NCBI GenBank assembly: GCA_016870975.1
Contig: VGAE01000004.1
Span: 32,225-96,224, forward strand
Origin: Actinomycetota bacterium
GTDB lineage: Bacteria > Actinomycetota > Actinomycetes > Nanopelagicales > Nanopelagicaceae
DNA length: 64,000 nt
Direction: 5' to 3'
Part shown: piece by piece, positions 55,817 through 64,000 of the stretch
How positions within the stretch are numbered: the stretch's first letter is position 1
Layout: every line of letters begins with the position of its first letter
Made by a program: the position numbers and the translations under genes
Notes under the pieces: model-generated
Database searches by the model: none
What the model was told of the DNA's origin: nothing
The model's input: only the letters and a program-made list of their open reading frames with translations

Positions 55817-57129
55817 AATGAGTCAGCGAAGCCTAGCATCTCCTTACGGTCAATAAATTTAATGCGCGGTTTACCAGATGAGGAACCAGCCGCAACTTCT
55901 GCGGAATTTAGTTTCTCCCAATTGCCTTGCGAGATATGTACGACGCCACGTTCCTTCAATAAATTAATAATACCGTTATTCATTTTTGGTTCTCTTAAAT
56001 CTGATACAAGATGTTCGATGACAGTCGCCGAATCGCTCTTATTGGTTCCGATAACTCCAGATGGTCCTCGTTTTGCCCAGCCAACGACATAGATATTGGT
56101 ACCGCTAACGCGCCCTTCCACATTTTCTACTTTTCCATTTGAATAGGGAATACCCTCAACAGGCTCTGATTCATAACCAATCGCTGAAACAAACAAACCT
56201 GCTTTCACTGCGAATGTTTCTTCGGTCTGAACCGCTTTCCCGTCTTGGACTTTATTTACTGCAAAAATAATTTCCTCAACTTTTCCTTCACCCTTGATCT
56301 CGATTGGTGAGGCTAGGAAATGAAAATTGAGTGTTCTTTCATGATTTGCACCTAGATTAATTGCAATTGCCATCATGGCATCTAAATTAGATTTAACATC
56401 TTTTGGGATTTCCCCGGCGCTTTTAGCGCGTTTTATGGCTTCTTTGATCTCCTCTTTATCAATGACGACGTTGGTGTGTTCTAACTTGGGTAGTTCCCTT
56501 AACTCGGGTGAGGTAAATGCAGCATGCTCTGGACCTCGTCGGCCAAAAACATGAACAGTTCGAATTTTTGAATTATGAAGCGCATCTAGCGCATGAAGTG
56601 CGGTGTCGGTTATGTCTAGTTCTCGAGGCTCTAGAGCGAGCATTCGAGCAACATCCATCGCAACGTTGCCTGCGCCAATTACTACGGCTGTATCGGTGTC
56701 TAAAGGAACTTCAACATTTACGTAATCTGGGTGAGCGTTGTACCAGGGCACGAAATCAGCTGCGGATAAAGACCCTCTTAGATTTTCACCCGGGATATTT
56801 AGTTTCCTACCAATGCTGGAGCCAGTCGCAATTATTACAGCGTCATATGAAGAGGTTAATTCGTCCGTAGAAATGTCTTTTCCAAGCTCGACATTGCAAA
56901 AGAGTTGGAATCCCACGGTGGTTGCTATTTTTTCAAATACTTTTGAAACAGTTTTAATCTTCGGATGATCCGGAGCTACTCCGCTTCGTACCAGACCCCA
57001 GGGCGTGGGAAGTTTTTCAATCATGTCGATTTTGAATTTAAGTTGATCAGTTTGAAGATTTTGAAGTGCTTGAGCTGCAAAATAACCGGCGGGTCCAGCG
57101 CCGACAATTGCAATTGAGAAGGTGCTCAT
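55807..57129 (-). CDS. fprA: Ferredoxin/adrenodoxin-type NADP+ reductase FprA
   Basis: A 440-residue flavoprotein of the adrenodoxin reductase family that moves electrons between NADPH and ferredoxins. FAD motif IAIVGAGPAGYFAAQAL at the start, PWGLVRSGVAPDHPKIK, the NADP motif VIGAGNVAMDVARML and the C-terminal GWAKRGPSGVIGTNK. The last four codons and the TAG stop lie inside tRNA-Arg(ACG). A -10 box (57136-57141) stands 6 nt before ATG. Confidence 0.95.
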   Translation of the reverse strand: MSTFSIAIVGAGPAGYFAAQALQNLQTDQLKFKIDMIEKLPTPWGLVRSGVAPDHPKIKTVSKVFEKIATTVGFQLFCNVELGKDISTDELTSSYDAVIIATGSSIGRKLNIPGENLRGSLSAADFVPWYNAHPDYVNVEVPLDTDTAVVIGAGNVAMDVARMLALEPRELDITDTALHALDALHNSKIRTVHVFGRRGPEHAAFTSPELRELPKLEHTNVVIDKEEIKEAIKRAKSAGEIPKDVKSNLDAMMAIAINLGANHERTLNFHFLASPIEIKGEGKVEEIIFAVNKVQDGKAVQTEETFAVKAGLFVSAIGYESEPVEGIPYSNGKVENVEGRVSGTNIYVVGWAKRGPSGVIGTNKSDSATVIEHLVSDLREPKMNNGIINLLKERGVVHISQGNWEKLNSAEVAAGSSSGKPRIKFIDRKEMLGFADSLRP

Positions 57130-57135
57130 TTCTTA

Positions 57136-57141
57136 ATCTTA
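57136..57141 (-). promoter_or_regulatory. -10 box TAAGAT of fprA (leaderless)
   Basis: On the minus strand TAAGAT ends 6 nt before the fprA ATG at 57129; no Shine-Dalgarno site is seen. Confidence 0.5.
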
Positions 57142-57191
57142 GCGATTCTGACCTTTTCTTAGGTACTAAATTTGTCTTGCAAGTCATACTC

Positions 57192-57803
57192 ATGTGTAAT
57201 CAAGCCACTCGAGGAAGGTGTATCTCCATTAAAGGCATCCCACTTGAAAATGGAGATTGGCTAAATCCACCTTTGAGCGCTGAACTCATTGGCTCTGAAT
57301 TTATTATCACTGCGAAGGAAAAGACTGACTTTTGGCAGAAAACTTCTTATGGTCTTATTCATAATTCTAGTCATGCGCTTCTCAATGATTTTCCTGAGGA
57401 GTCTTCACTGGAGGCAAGTTGGATTCTTGATTATAAACATCAATTTGACCATGCCGGATTGATGGTCTATTCAGATGAAACTAATTGGATTAAGGTGGGC
57501 GTCGAATTTGCAGATGGCATTCCTCAATTAGGTGCTGTTGTCACAAGGGGTATCTCAGATTGGTCAGTTGCGCCGGTTCCAAATTGGATGGATATGGAAG
57601 TCACCATGCGATTCAGTAGATCGGGGGATGCTTTAACGATAAGAGTAAAATGCGGTGGAAATTGGCAGTTTGTGAGATAAGCACCGCTTGATCAAAATAT
57701 CAAGTGGCGTATGGGTATGTTCTGCGCAAGTCCCTTGCGGGCTGGATTACAGGTTAGGTTCACCAGCTTAGGTTCTGGTGCGCCTGATAGTTCGCTTCAT
57801 TAG
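57192..57803 (+). pseudogene. DUF1349 family protein interrupted by a TAA codon
   Basis: The frame from ATG 57192 encodes a DUF1349 concanavalin-like domain (GDWLNPPLSAELIGSEFI; DFWQKTSYGLIH; HAGLMVYSDETNWIKVGVEF) and stops at TAA 57678-57680 after GGNWQFVR. The same frame continues with APLDQNIKWRMGMFCASP and LRAGLQVRFTSL, the normal C-terminal strands of this family, to TAG at 57803. A single base change (for example TTA to TAA) explains the break. The truncated product would lack the last two strands. Confidence 0.8.
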
Positions 57804-57861
57804 ACCTTGAAATATCCATGTAAATCAGTACCTTTAGCAAGAAATTCGTGATTGGAGAGAA

Positions 57862-58173
57862 ATGATTGTCACAGCAATATTTGAAGCTAAGGCAGGAAAA
57901 GTCGAAGAGTTACGTAAACAACTTCACAATGGTGCTTCGGAATCATGGAAAGAGGCAGGAGTCAAAAGTTATGCGGTCCATGAACTCATTGATCGACCTG
58001 GTGTTTTTATGAATATTGAAGTTTATGCAGATGAAGCTGCTTTCCAAGCCCACCTTGAAACACCACATGTGAAAGCCTTTCTTGGGATGTTAGATGATCT
58101 ATTGGCAAATCCACTAACTGTTTATCAAGGTAGAGCACAATTTGCAGGCGAGAATCCAAAGTCTGCAATTTAA
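57862..58173 (+). CDS. Antibiotic biosynthesis monooxygenase (ABM/YgiN/LsrG-like)
   Basis: A 103-residue dimeric alpha/beta-barrel protein: MIVTAIFEAKAGKVEEL start, the YAVHELIDRPGVFMNIEVYADEAAF core and the HVKAFLGMLDDLL helix. The family includes quinol monooxygenases and LsrG, an isomerase of phospho-AI-2. GGAGAG lies just before ATG. It is the first gene of the sugar cluster, 4 bp before the DeoR-type regulator. Confidence 0.85.
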   Translation: MIVTAIFEAKAGKVEELRKQLHNGASESWKEAGVKSYAVHELIDRPGVFMNIEVYADEAAFQAHLETPHVKAFLGMLDDLLANPLTVYQGRAQFAGENPKSAI

Positions 58174-58177
58174 TATT

Positions 58178-58951
58178 ATGTCTCGAAGATTGTTATCAAT
58201 AGAACGTCATCAGCGCATACTTGAAAGAGTCGCCGCTGAGTCAGCCGTTGATTATGTAAGTCTCGCTGACGAACTTGGCGTCTCTTCGATGACTATTCGT
58301 CGCGACGTGCGAATTTTGGAAGATGCTGGGCACCTCACCACAACGCGCGGTGGCGCTTCAGCTCAAATCTCAAATACGCAAGATATTTTGACTAATCCCA
58401 GAGCACAAGACCAGAGCTCTGCAAAAGCCCAGATTGGTCAATTTGCCGCTTCACTGATGGAGAAGGGCGAGGTAATTTTTCTTGGAACTGGTTCTACAAC
58501 TGCGGTCTTTGCACAGTTCCTTCCATCTAATCTGGATCTAACAGTCATTACGCCCTCACTCCCGCACGCTTCAGTACTGGCGGCGCGTGGTATTAAAGTA
58601 ATTAGTACCGGTGGAGTTGTTGCAACGGCAGACTTAGCGCAAACCGGTGTGATGGCTCAGGAAGTTTTAACAAGATTTTTTGCGACGCGAACTGTTATTG
58701 GATCCGGCGGCGTTTCGCGTCGTGGTGGTTTGACTGAATTCGATCAAGAGATTGCAGATTTAAATCGAGTGATGGTGGATAGATCAGAAGCAATAATGGT
58801 TTTAGCAGATCCATCCAAATGTGGCGTTAGTGCGAACTATCGAGTTTCTCGAATTGAAATCGTTGACGAATTAGTGACATCAATAGGCGGAAGAGCACTG
58901 TTTACAAAAGAGATGGCAGGAGCAGCTCAAGTATTAACCCCTAATTCCTAA
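58178..58951 (+). CDS. DeoR-family transcriptional regulator
   Basis: N-terminal helix-turn-helix (residues about 6-60, SIERHQRILERV...VSSMTIRRDVRILEDAGHLTTTRGG). The DeoR-C sugar-phosphate sensor follows, with GTGSTTAVFAQFLP and IVDELVTS. ATG at 58178 starts 4 bp after the preceding stop. It likely represses this cluster until a phosphorylated sugar appears. Confidence 0.94.
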   Translation: MSRRLLSIERHQRILERVAAESAVDYVSLADELGVSSMTIRRDVRILEDAGHLTTTRGGASAQISNTQDILTNPRAQDQSSAKAQIGQFAASLMEKGEVIFLGTGSTTAVFAQFLPSNLDLTVITPSLPHASVLAARGIKVISTGGVVATADLAQTGVMAQEVLTRFFATRTVIGSGGVSRRGGLTEFDQEIADLNRVMVDRSEAIMVLADPSKCGVSANYRVSRIEIVDELVTSIGGRALFTKEMAGAAQVLTPNS

Positions 58952-59003
58952 CATTTCGTCACATTTTGTATGTTAGGATTTGTCGTCTACGAAAGGACGC
59001 CAG

Positions 59004-59807
59004 ATGGCAATTCCGTTAAATTCAATCTTTAAAGCCAAGAAGCCAATTATTGGCATGGTTCACCTGCCCGCATCTCCTGGCCAACCACAAGCAAAATCCG
59101 CTCCTGATATCAAACAAATAATTGCTGGAGTTAAATCTGATGTTAAAGCTCTTCAAGATGGTGGCATCGATGGGCTGTTGTTCTGTAATGAATCAGATTT
59201 ACCTTACACAACTAAGTTAAGTTCTGAAGTTGGCGCTTGGACTACTTTTTTAGTCGGCGCGGTTTACGATCAAATCAACAAACCATACGGAGTAAATCTT
59301 CTCTGGGATCCGATTGCATCAATAGAAGCTGCTGCGGGGTGCGGCGCTTCTTTCGTTCGTGAAGTTATGTGTGGATCATTTGCCAGCGATATGGGGCTTC
59401 TTGCTCCCGATCCTGCAATAGTTGCCCAAACAAGAACTCGATTAAAAGCTGATCACATAGCACTTTTTACGAATATAGTCCCTGAATTTGCATCAGCTAT
59501 CGAAAACAGGACCGTACAACAGCGAGCAAAAGCAGCTGAGTTCTTTGGTTTCGACGCAATGTTAATCTCAGGTCCGGCAGCTGGAGTCCCGTACAGCGAG
59601 AGCGATCTACTAGCCGCAAAGTCGACAGCAAAGAACATTCCTGTTTTTGCAAACACTGGAGTAAATGCACAGAATGTAGCGAAAACGTTAGAGGTAGCTG
59701 ATGGCGTTATTTCTGGCAGCGCAATGAAAATTGATGGTAAGACTTTTAATTCAGTTGATCCCAAGCGGGTAATTGAATTAGTTAAAGCAGCAGATAAAGC
59801 TCGTTAA
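59004..59807 (+). CDS. BtpA/SgcQ family TIM-barrel protein
   Basis: The start PIIGMVHLPASPGQP and the blocks DGGIDGLLFCNESDLPYT, GVNLLWDP, ASFVREVMCGSFASDMGLL and DAMLISGPAAG identify the BtpA/SgcQ family. ATG at 59004 with AAAGGA is preferred over the upstream frame. The family was first linked to photosystem I in cyanobacteria, but in heterotrophs it lies in sugar operons (sgc of E. coli). Its reaction is unknown. Confidence 0.9.
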   Translation: MAIPLNSIFKAKKPIIGMVHLPASPGQPQAKSAPDIKQIIAGVKSDVKALQDGGIDGLLFCNESDLPYTTKLSSEVGAWTTFLVGAVYDQINKPYGVNLLWDPIASIEAAAGCGASFVREVMCGSFASDMGLLAPDPAIVAQTRTRLKADHIALFTNIVPEFASAIENRTVQQRAKAAEFFGFDAMLISGPAAGVPYSESDLLAAKSTAKNIPVFANTGVNAQNVAKTLEVADGVISGSAMKIDGKTFNSVDPKRVIELVKAADKAR

Positions 59808-59825
59808 GTAGATTAAGGAGTTCGT

Positions 59826-60713
59826 ATGGCTCGGATAGGTTTTATTGGGCTAGGAATTATGGGATCTGGCATGGTTGCCAATCTCGTCAAAGCCGGTCAT
59901 GAAGTTACAGTTTGGAATAGAACTTCAAGTAAATACCCAGAAATTGAAAAAGTCGGTGCCAAAACCGTGAAAGACCCGAGTCAGATTCTTGCTGGCGCTG
60001 ACTTTTTTATGTATTGCCTTGCTGATGATGCTGCCATTAAAGAAGTAATTACCGGCGGTCAAAATTTGGCTTCAAAAGTTAAGCCGGGAACAATCGCAAT
60101 AGATCTATCAACAATCGACCCAGAGACCAGTGCCTCCGGACGTGCTATTTATGAGGCAAACGGTGTGGAATTTCTTGATGCCCCAGTTTTTGGCACCAAA
60201 GGTGAAGCTCGCGACGGAGGCCTTTGGATTGTGATTGGAGGAAAAGAAGAGACCTACAAGAAGAGTTTGTCGGTATTAGAGCCGATAAGCGCAACGACCC
60301 ATTACATGGGCAAAGGTGGAAATGGTGCAAAGATGAAATTGGTTGGCAATCTGCTGGTTGCATCTCAATTAGTTTCAATCGGTGAAGGTCTAATTTTGGC
60401 AAAAAGTGCTGGTTTAGATTTGCGAAAAGTGCTTGAGGTTGTTGGCGTTGCAGACTTCAAGACTCCAATTTATTCCGGAGTCGGTGCCGGTGCTATTGCC
60501 GGTGATTATGAAGTTAATTTCCCGCTGACATTAATGTTGAAAGATGCTCGCTTGATCCAAGCATTCGCTAAACGATTTAACACGCCGGCCTCATCCGCGG
60601 TTGTTACCGAGGAACTAGCTAAGGCTGGAGTAGATGCGGGACTTGGTGAACTGAATGCTTCTGCAATTGTAAAAGTAATGGCAGATCGAGTAGGAGTAGA
60701 TTTAGTTGAGTAA
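59826..60713 (+). CDS. 3-hydroxyisobutyrate dehydrogenase-family oxidoreductase
   Basis: A beta-hydroxyacid dehydrogenase of 295 residues: IGFIGLGIMGSGMVANLVKAGHEV (NAD(P) binding), FLDAPVFGTKGEARDG (substrate loop) and the catalytic Lys in GNGAKMKLVGNLL. Relatives act on hydroxyisobutyrate, glycerate, tartronate semialdehyde or threonate. In this operon a sugar-acid substrate is more likely than valine degradation. Confidence 0.9.
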   Translation: MARIGFIGLGIMGSGMVANLVKAGHEVTVWNRTSSKYPEIEKVGAKTVKDPSQILAGADFFMYCLADDAAIKEVITGGQNLASKVKPGTIAIDLSTIDPETSASGRAIYEANGVEFLDAPVFGTKGEARDGGLWIVIGGKEETYKKSLSVLEPISATTHYMGKGGNGAKMKLVGNLLVASQLVSIGEGLILAKSAGLDLRKVLEVVGVADFKTPIYSGVGAGAIAGDYEVNFPLTLMLKDARLIQAFAKRFNTPASSAVVTEELAKAGVDAGLGELNASAIVKVMADRVGVDLVE

Positions 60714-61536
60714 AAAGCGGCGTTCAATGTTTAATTCAAAATCAAAGAAGTGCATCAATATCGCTCTTGATCTCGGTGTTTTTGGTGATCGTGCATTTGC
60801 GAAGGGTATTGAAGATTTAGCAAAGTCAATGCCGCAAATACTTGCTGGTAAACCAGATGTAATTCAACTAAATCCAGGTGGACTAAAGATATTTAATCGT
60901 TTGAAGAATAAACCCGATATATCTATTGCGCTTCGCTTAGATGTTACGAATGTATATGAGGCAAGAGATATTGAATATGCCTGGGATACCGCCGACATAT
61001 CCTCAATTGATTTTGCTAATGATCCTCGTGTTGCCTGTGTTGTTCTAAACCTCTTGAATGTAGATGAAAATTCAAGACTCCAAGAGCAATGCATACAGAA
61101 CATCCAAATCGTTGCAGCAAAGTGTAAGAAATTAGGAATCCCCTTAATGGTGGAACCGCTGGTGATGACTGCTAAACCAGGCGCGGGCTCTACATCGGTA
61201 GGCGATCCATACAAGATTTCGTCATTGGTTCGTCAGGCCGTCGAACTAGGGGCTGACATCATTAAAGTTGATGCGACAACGCCAATGACTGACTTTAATC
61301 AAGTCGTTGAAATCGCATCAGGCGTTCCAGTCTTGGTTCGCGGCGGCGGCCAAGTGACTCCAAGAGAACTTCTAGAGAGAACTCGAATCGCTATGGATGT
61401 TGGTGCTTCCGGTGTGGTTTACGGTCGAAATGTTGTTCAACATCCAACGCCCGCTAAATTCATAAAGGCTATTCGCGCAATTGTTCATGACAACGCCAGT
61501 GTTGAAAAGGCGCTTTCAATCGTGGGGGGAGAGTAA
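60706..61536 (+). CDS. DeoC/FbaB/LsrF-type class I aldolase
   Basis: A TIM barrel of the DeoC/LacD/FbaB group, 276 residues. The phrases IPLMVEPLVMTAK, GADIIKVDATTPM (Schiff-base Lys in IIKVD) and VLVRGGGQVTPREL fit the family. LsrF, a thiolase of phospho-AI-2 breakdown, and fructose-bisphosphate aldolases share this fold. TTG start at 60706 overlaps the preceding gene by 8 bp. Confidence 0.88.
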   Translation: MSKKRRSMFNSKSKKCINIALDLGVFGDRAFAKGIEDLAKSMPQILAGKPDVIQLNPGGLKIFNRLKNKPDISIALRLDVTNVYEARDIEYAWDTADISSIDFANDPRVACVVLNLLNVDENSRLQEQCIQNIQIVAAKCKKLGIPLMVEPLVMTAKPGAGSTSVGDPYKISSLVRQAVELGADIIKVDATTPMTDFNQVVEIASGVPVLVRGGGQVTPRELLERTRIAMDVGASGVVYGRNVVQHPTPAKFIKAIRAIVHDNASVEKALSIVGGE

Positions 61537-62565
61537 GTGGCTGATTCTATGAAAGCTGCAGTAATTACTGGGGTAAAGAAAATTGAAGTTTTAGATGTTC
61601 CCATGCCAAAAATCGGACCTCGAGACGTTTTGCTAAAAATTAAATCAACTGGACTGTGCACGTGGGAACAGCGAATTTATACCGGCCAAACCAAGGCCGA
61701 TTTTCCATTTCTTGGTGGCCATGAAGTTGCTGGAGAAATTGCTGCCGTAGGTGATTTGGTAACTAATGTAAAAGTTGGCGATCGAGTAACTATGGGTTCA
61801 TCCGCTTGCGGCACATGTAGGCCCTGTTTGCGTGGCCAAGATAAGGGTTGCTCTGAACACTTCTTAAATTTTTCGCTGAAAGGCGGGCAATACGGTCCGG
61901 GCGGCTTTGCAGAATACAAAATTCATAGAAGTGATGGCGTATTCCCTGTTGGAAATGCGCGCTGGGAAGAGGCTGCTCTCGCAGAGCCATTATCTTGCGC
62001 AATACACGCCGCACGACTTCTCGATGCCAAGCTTGGAGATACCGCGGTTGTCTTTGGTGCCGGAACTATGGGTCTCATGAACTTAATTGTTTTGAAGAAA
62101 TCCGGGCTCCGCGTAGCTGTCGTAGATGTAAATGAAGGCCGGCTAGGTAAGGCTAAATCCCTGGGCGCTGATTTGATTTTTCAGTCAGGCGAGAAGATAA
62201 GGGATGAAATCAAATCCGCTTTTGCAGGCGGGGTCGATTTTGCAATAACCGCTTATGGAAGCGATGCCGTTAATCAAGATGCACTAGATGTTTTAAATAG
62301 CCGAGGCAAGATCTGTCTTTTTGCCTCAGCCCATCCAGTAACTCCGTTTGCGATAGACCCGAATGTGATGCATAACAAAGAAACATCAGCCGTCGGCGTT
62401 GTTAGTGCTGATCGTCAAGATCATGCTGTTGCCACGGAAATGATTGCTCACCACCAAGTGGATCTATCACCCTTAATTGATCAAGCTTTCCCAATTAGAG
62501 AAGCCGCCGATGCTTTCCATAAAGCAACATCTTCGCCAAGCTATCGGGTGATGATTAATTCTTAA
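61537..62565 (+). CDS. Zinc-dependent alcohol/polyol dehydrogenase (MDR)
   Basis: A medium-chain dehydrogenase with zinc residues in STGLCTWEQRIYTG, the GGHEVAGEI block and a structural-zinc-like Cys cluster (SSACGTCRPCLRGQDKGC). The NAD motif is VVFGAGTMGLMNLIV. 342 residues. GTG start directly follows the aldolase stop. The first ligand site has Cys followed by T-W-E, a variant of the usual C-G-T/S-D. It likely oxidises a polyol or sugar alcohol. Convergent with the kinase gene with no gap. Confidence 0.9.
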   Translation: MADSMKAAVITGVKKIEVLDVPMPKIGPRDVLLKIKSTGLCTWEQRIYTGQTKADFPFLGGHEVAGEIAAVGDLVTNVKVGDRVTMGSSACGTCRPCLRGQDKGCSEHFLNFSLKGGQYGPGGFAEYKIHRSDGVFPVGNARWEEAALAEPLSCAIHAARLLDAKLGDTAVVFGAGTMGLMNLIVLKKSGLRVAVVDVNEGRLGKAKSLGADLIFQSGEKIRDEIKSAFAGGVDFAITAYGSDAVNQDALDVLNSRGKICLFASAHPVTPFAIDPNVMHNKETSAVGVVSADRQDHAVATEMIAHHQVDLSPLIDQAFPIREAADAFHKATSSPSYRVMINS

Positions 62566-64000
62566 TTAGTAATCTAATTCGTGCAACTTATGCATATGAT
62601 CTTTAGTTGCATCATAAAGCTTGGAATAAATATCGCTCAATGGAGCGTAAACATCACTAAGCGATGAATCTGGTTGGACAGTTCTTGGAGCGCCTTGCCA
62701 AACACGAATCTCCTCTGGACTTGAAACAAGTCCAACAGCAACACCCGCCAAGAGCGCATCTCCATAAGAAGCACCGAATGTCAACGGAGCGACTTCCTGG
62801 GGGACGCCTGAAATATCGCTTACCGCTTGGAGCCAAACTTCATTCTTAGTTCCGCCACCTACCGATTTAATTGAATGTGGGCGCGCTCCAATTGAGGTAA
62901 ATAAATCAACATGCTGTTTAACTCCGTGACCCATTCCTTCTAATACCGCTCTAAAAATATGACCTCGCGTGTGCGGAAGGCTTAAGCCAAAAATCATGCC
63001 ACGCGCTCGCGGATCCATAACTGGCGTGCGTTCCCCGCTGAAATACGGGAGAACCACTACTCCCTCCGCACCAGGAGGTGTTGCTTTAGCCTCTTTGACT
63101 AGTTCGGCGTAAGCCGGAGCGCCACCTGACTCTTCTTGCGCAACTAAATCAGCGGCGAAGTTATCGCGGAACCATCTCGTTAATGAACCACTTGTTGCCA
63201 TGCCAGCCAATAAACACCAAGTGTTTGGGAAAAGATATGGACCAGCCCACAACCTTTTCTCTCGCGCTTCGTTGTTATCAGTAACTTGAATCATGAAAAT
63301 AGTTGAGCCATACATCATCATCATCTCACCTGGTTTAGTAACTCCGACACTGAGAGCTTCAGCTCCGGCATCGATTGTTCCAACGGATACTGGTGTGCCA
63401 ACCACTAAACCAGTTTGCTTTGATGCTTTTTCTGTAACGTTGCCAGCCAACTCATGGCTCCAAAGAATTTCCGGGAGTTGCTTCAAGTCCACGTAATCTT
63501 TGCAGTATTTATCGCTCCAACTATTAGTACGAGGGTCATACATCGGAACCATGCAACCAGCGGAGAAATGATCAATAACAACTCTTGAAGTTAATCTTGC
63601 CACTATAAAGGTGGTTGCATCCACGAACCATCGCGCCTTCTTGTACACCTCAGGCTCGTTTTTCTTAATCCATAAAATTTTTGGACCAGTTGCTTGAGAA
63701 GAAAGGCAATTTGCTGTCGCCTTAAAAATTGTATCTTCACCAAATTTTGCGTTTAGCTCATCTATCTCATTTACAGCTCGCGTATCGACTCCATATAGAA
63801 TTCCCATGCGCAGCGGATTAAAATCTTCATCAATCGGAAGAACATCTGGGCCAATCGCGCTTACGCCGACACATTTTATATCTGAGGGTGAGATTCCCGG
63901 GGTCTCCAATAGTTGCTTTGTTAAATTACAGAAATCGCCCCACCAAGTAGCTTCTGGATCATGTTCCGCCCAACCCGCTTTAGGGAAAAGAAGTTTGTGT
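62566..64000 (-). CDS. FGGY-family carbohydrate kinase (partial, 5' end beyond window)
   Basis: The reading frame is open to the right edge: residues HKLLFPKAGWAEHDPEATWW, typical of the first FGGY domain, lie upstream of any start inside the window. The phosphate-binding GTIDAGAEALSVGV, the ATP-site SVGGGTKNEVWLQAVSDISG, and PYFSGERTPVMDPRARG are intact. Xylulokinase-like and LsrK-like kinases share this layout. It faces the catabolic cluster and probably phosphorylates its substrate. Confidence 0.92.
   Translation of the reverse strand, partial: HKLLFPKAGWAEHDPEATWWGDFCNLTKQLLETPGISPSDIKCVGVSAIGPDVLPIDEDFNPLRMGILYGVDTRAVNEIDELNAKFGEDTIFKATANCLSSQATGPKILWIKKNEPEVYKKARWFVDATTFIVARLTSRVVIDHFSAGCMVPMYDPRTNSWSDKYCKDYVDLKQLPEILWSHELAGNVTEKASKQTGLVVGTPVSVGTIDAGAEALSVGVTKPGEMMMMYGSTIFMIQVTDNNEAREKRLWAGPYLFPNTWCLLAGMATSGSLTRWFRDNFAADLVAQEESGGAPAYAELVKEAKATPPGAEGVVVLPYFSGERTPVMDPRARGMIFGLSLPHTRGHIFRAVLEGMGHGVKQHVDLFTSIGARPHSIKSVGGGTKNEVWLQAVSDISGVPQEVAPLTFGASYGDALLAGVAVGLVSSPEEIRVWQGAPRTVQPDSSLSDVYAPLSDIYSKLYDATKDHMHKLHELDY

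Overview
The window reads as one contiguous chromosomal piece of a streamlined, low-GC freshwater actinobacterium. The closest fit I can name is the acI lineage (Nanopelagicales, 'Ca. Planktophila'-like). This is inferred from gene content and style, not from a database search. Supporting points are the actinobacterial gene sets (secE-nusG-rplK-rplA; tilS-hpt-ftsH-folEPBK-panC-nadBC-coaX-lysS; clpC; FprA; GuaB1; a GlnA4/AldC/GATase cluster), a heliorhodopsin, almost no intergenic space, many ATGA-type overlaps, convergent genes that overlap by 20-50 bp, and a TANNNT -10 box exactly 6 nt before many start codons (leaderless transcripts).

Layout. 0-2.7 kb: a secreted protein cut by the window edge, then rplA, rplK, nusG, secE and tRNA-Trp. 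2.9-9.8 kb: metabolic and wall genes (aminotransferase, CopC-like, proline-racemase superfamily, murB, rpmG, tRNA-Met, tRNA-Thr, quinone oxidoreductase). 9.8-12 kb: small unknowns, a secreted nuclease and an RDD protein. 11.9-17.8 kb: a polyamine/amine utilisation-like set (glutamine amidotransferase, SDR, aldehyde dehydrogenase, glutamine-synthetase-like ligase, APC permease). 18.5-34.2 kb: a long minus-strand housekeeping block (clpC, lysS, coaX, nadC, nadB, panC, folK/B/P/E, ftsH, hpt, tilS, NlpC/P60 hydrolase). 34.4-45.5 kb: a decayed histidine phosphatase, ctaB, a beta-propeller protein, a PBP4-type carboxypeptidase, an RNA methylase, a phosphatase, a TPR protein, an HtrA protease, an MFS transporter, GuaB1 and a class III aminotransferase behind a structured leader.

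45.5-50.9 kb holds the most unusual set. It is a five-gene, start/stop-overlapping operon (two CDP-alcohol phosphatidyltransferases, an ABC-exporter-like membrane domain without ATPase, a GT2 glycosyltransferase, a glycerophosphodiesterase). It is divergent, across an 18-bp shared promoter, from a CTP/sugar-1-phosphate-type nucleotidyltransferase. I infer an uncharacterised phospholipid or phosphopolymer pathway of the envelope.

51.5-57.1 kb: tRNA-Arg(TCG), a PQQ-type sugar dehydrogenase, heliorhodopsin, then a 2.1-kb island bounded by a 46-bp direct repeat of the 3' half of tRNA-Arg(ACG). The island carries one large secreted repeat protein and no integrase. FprA follows. 57.2-64 kb: a DUF1349 gene broken by a stop codon, then a DeoR-regulated sugar/polyol catabolic cluster (YgiN/LsrG-like monooxygenase, BtpA/SgcQ, HIBADH-type dehydrogenase, DeoC/LsrF-like aldolase, zinc alcohol dehydrogenase) facing an FGGY kinase that runs off the right edge.
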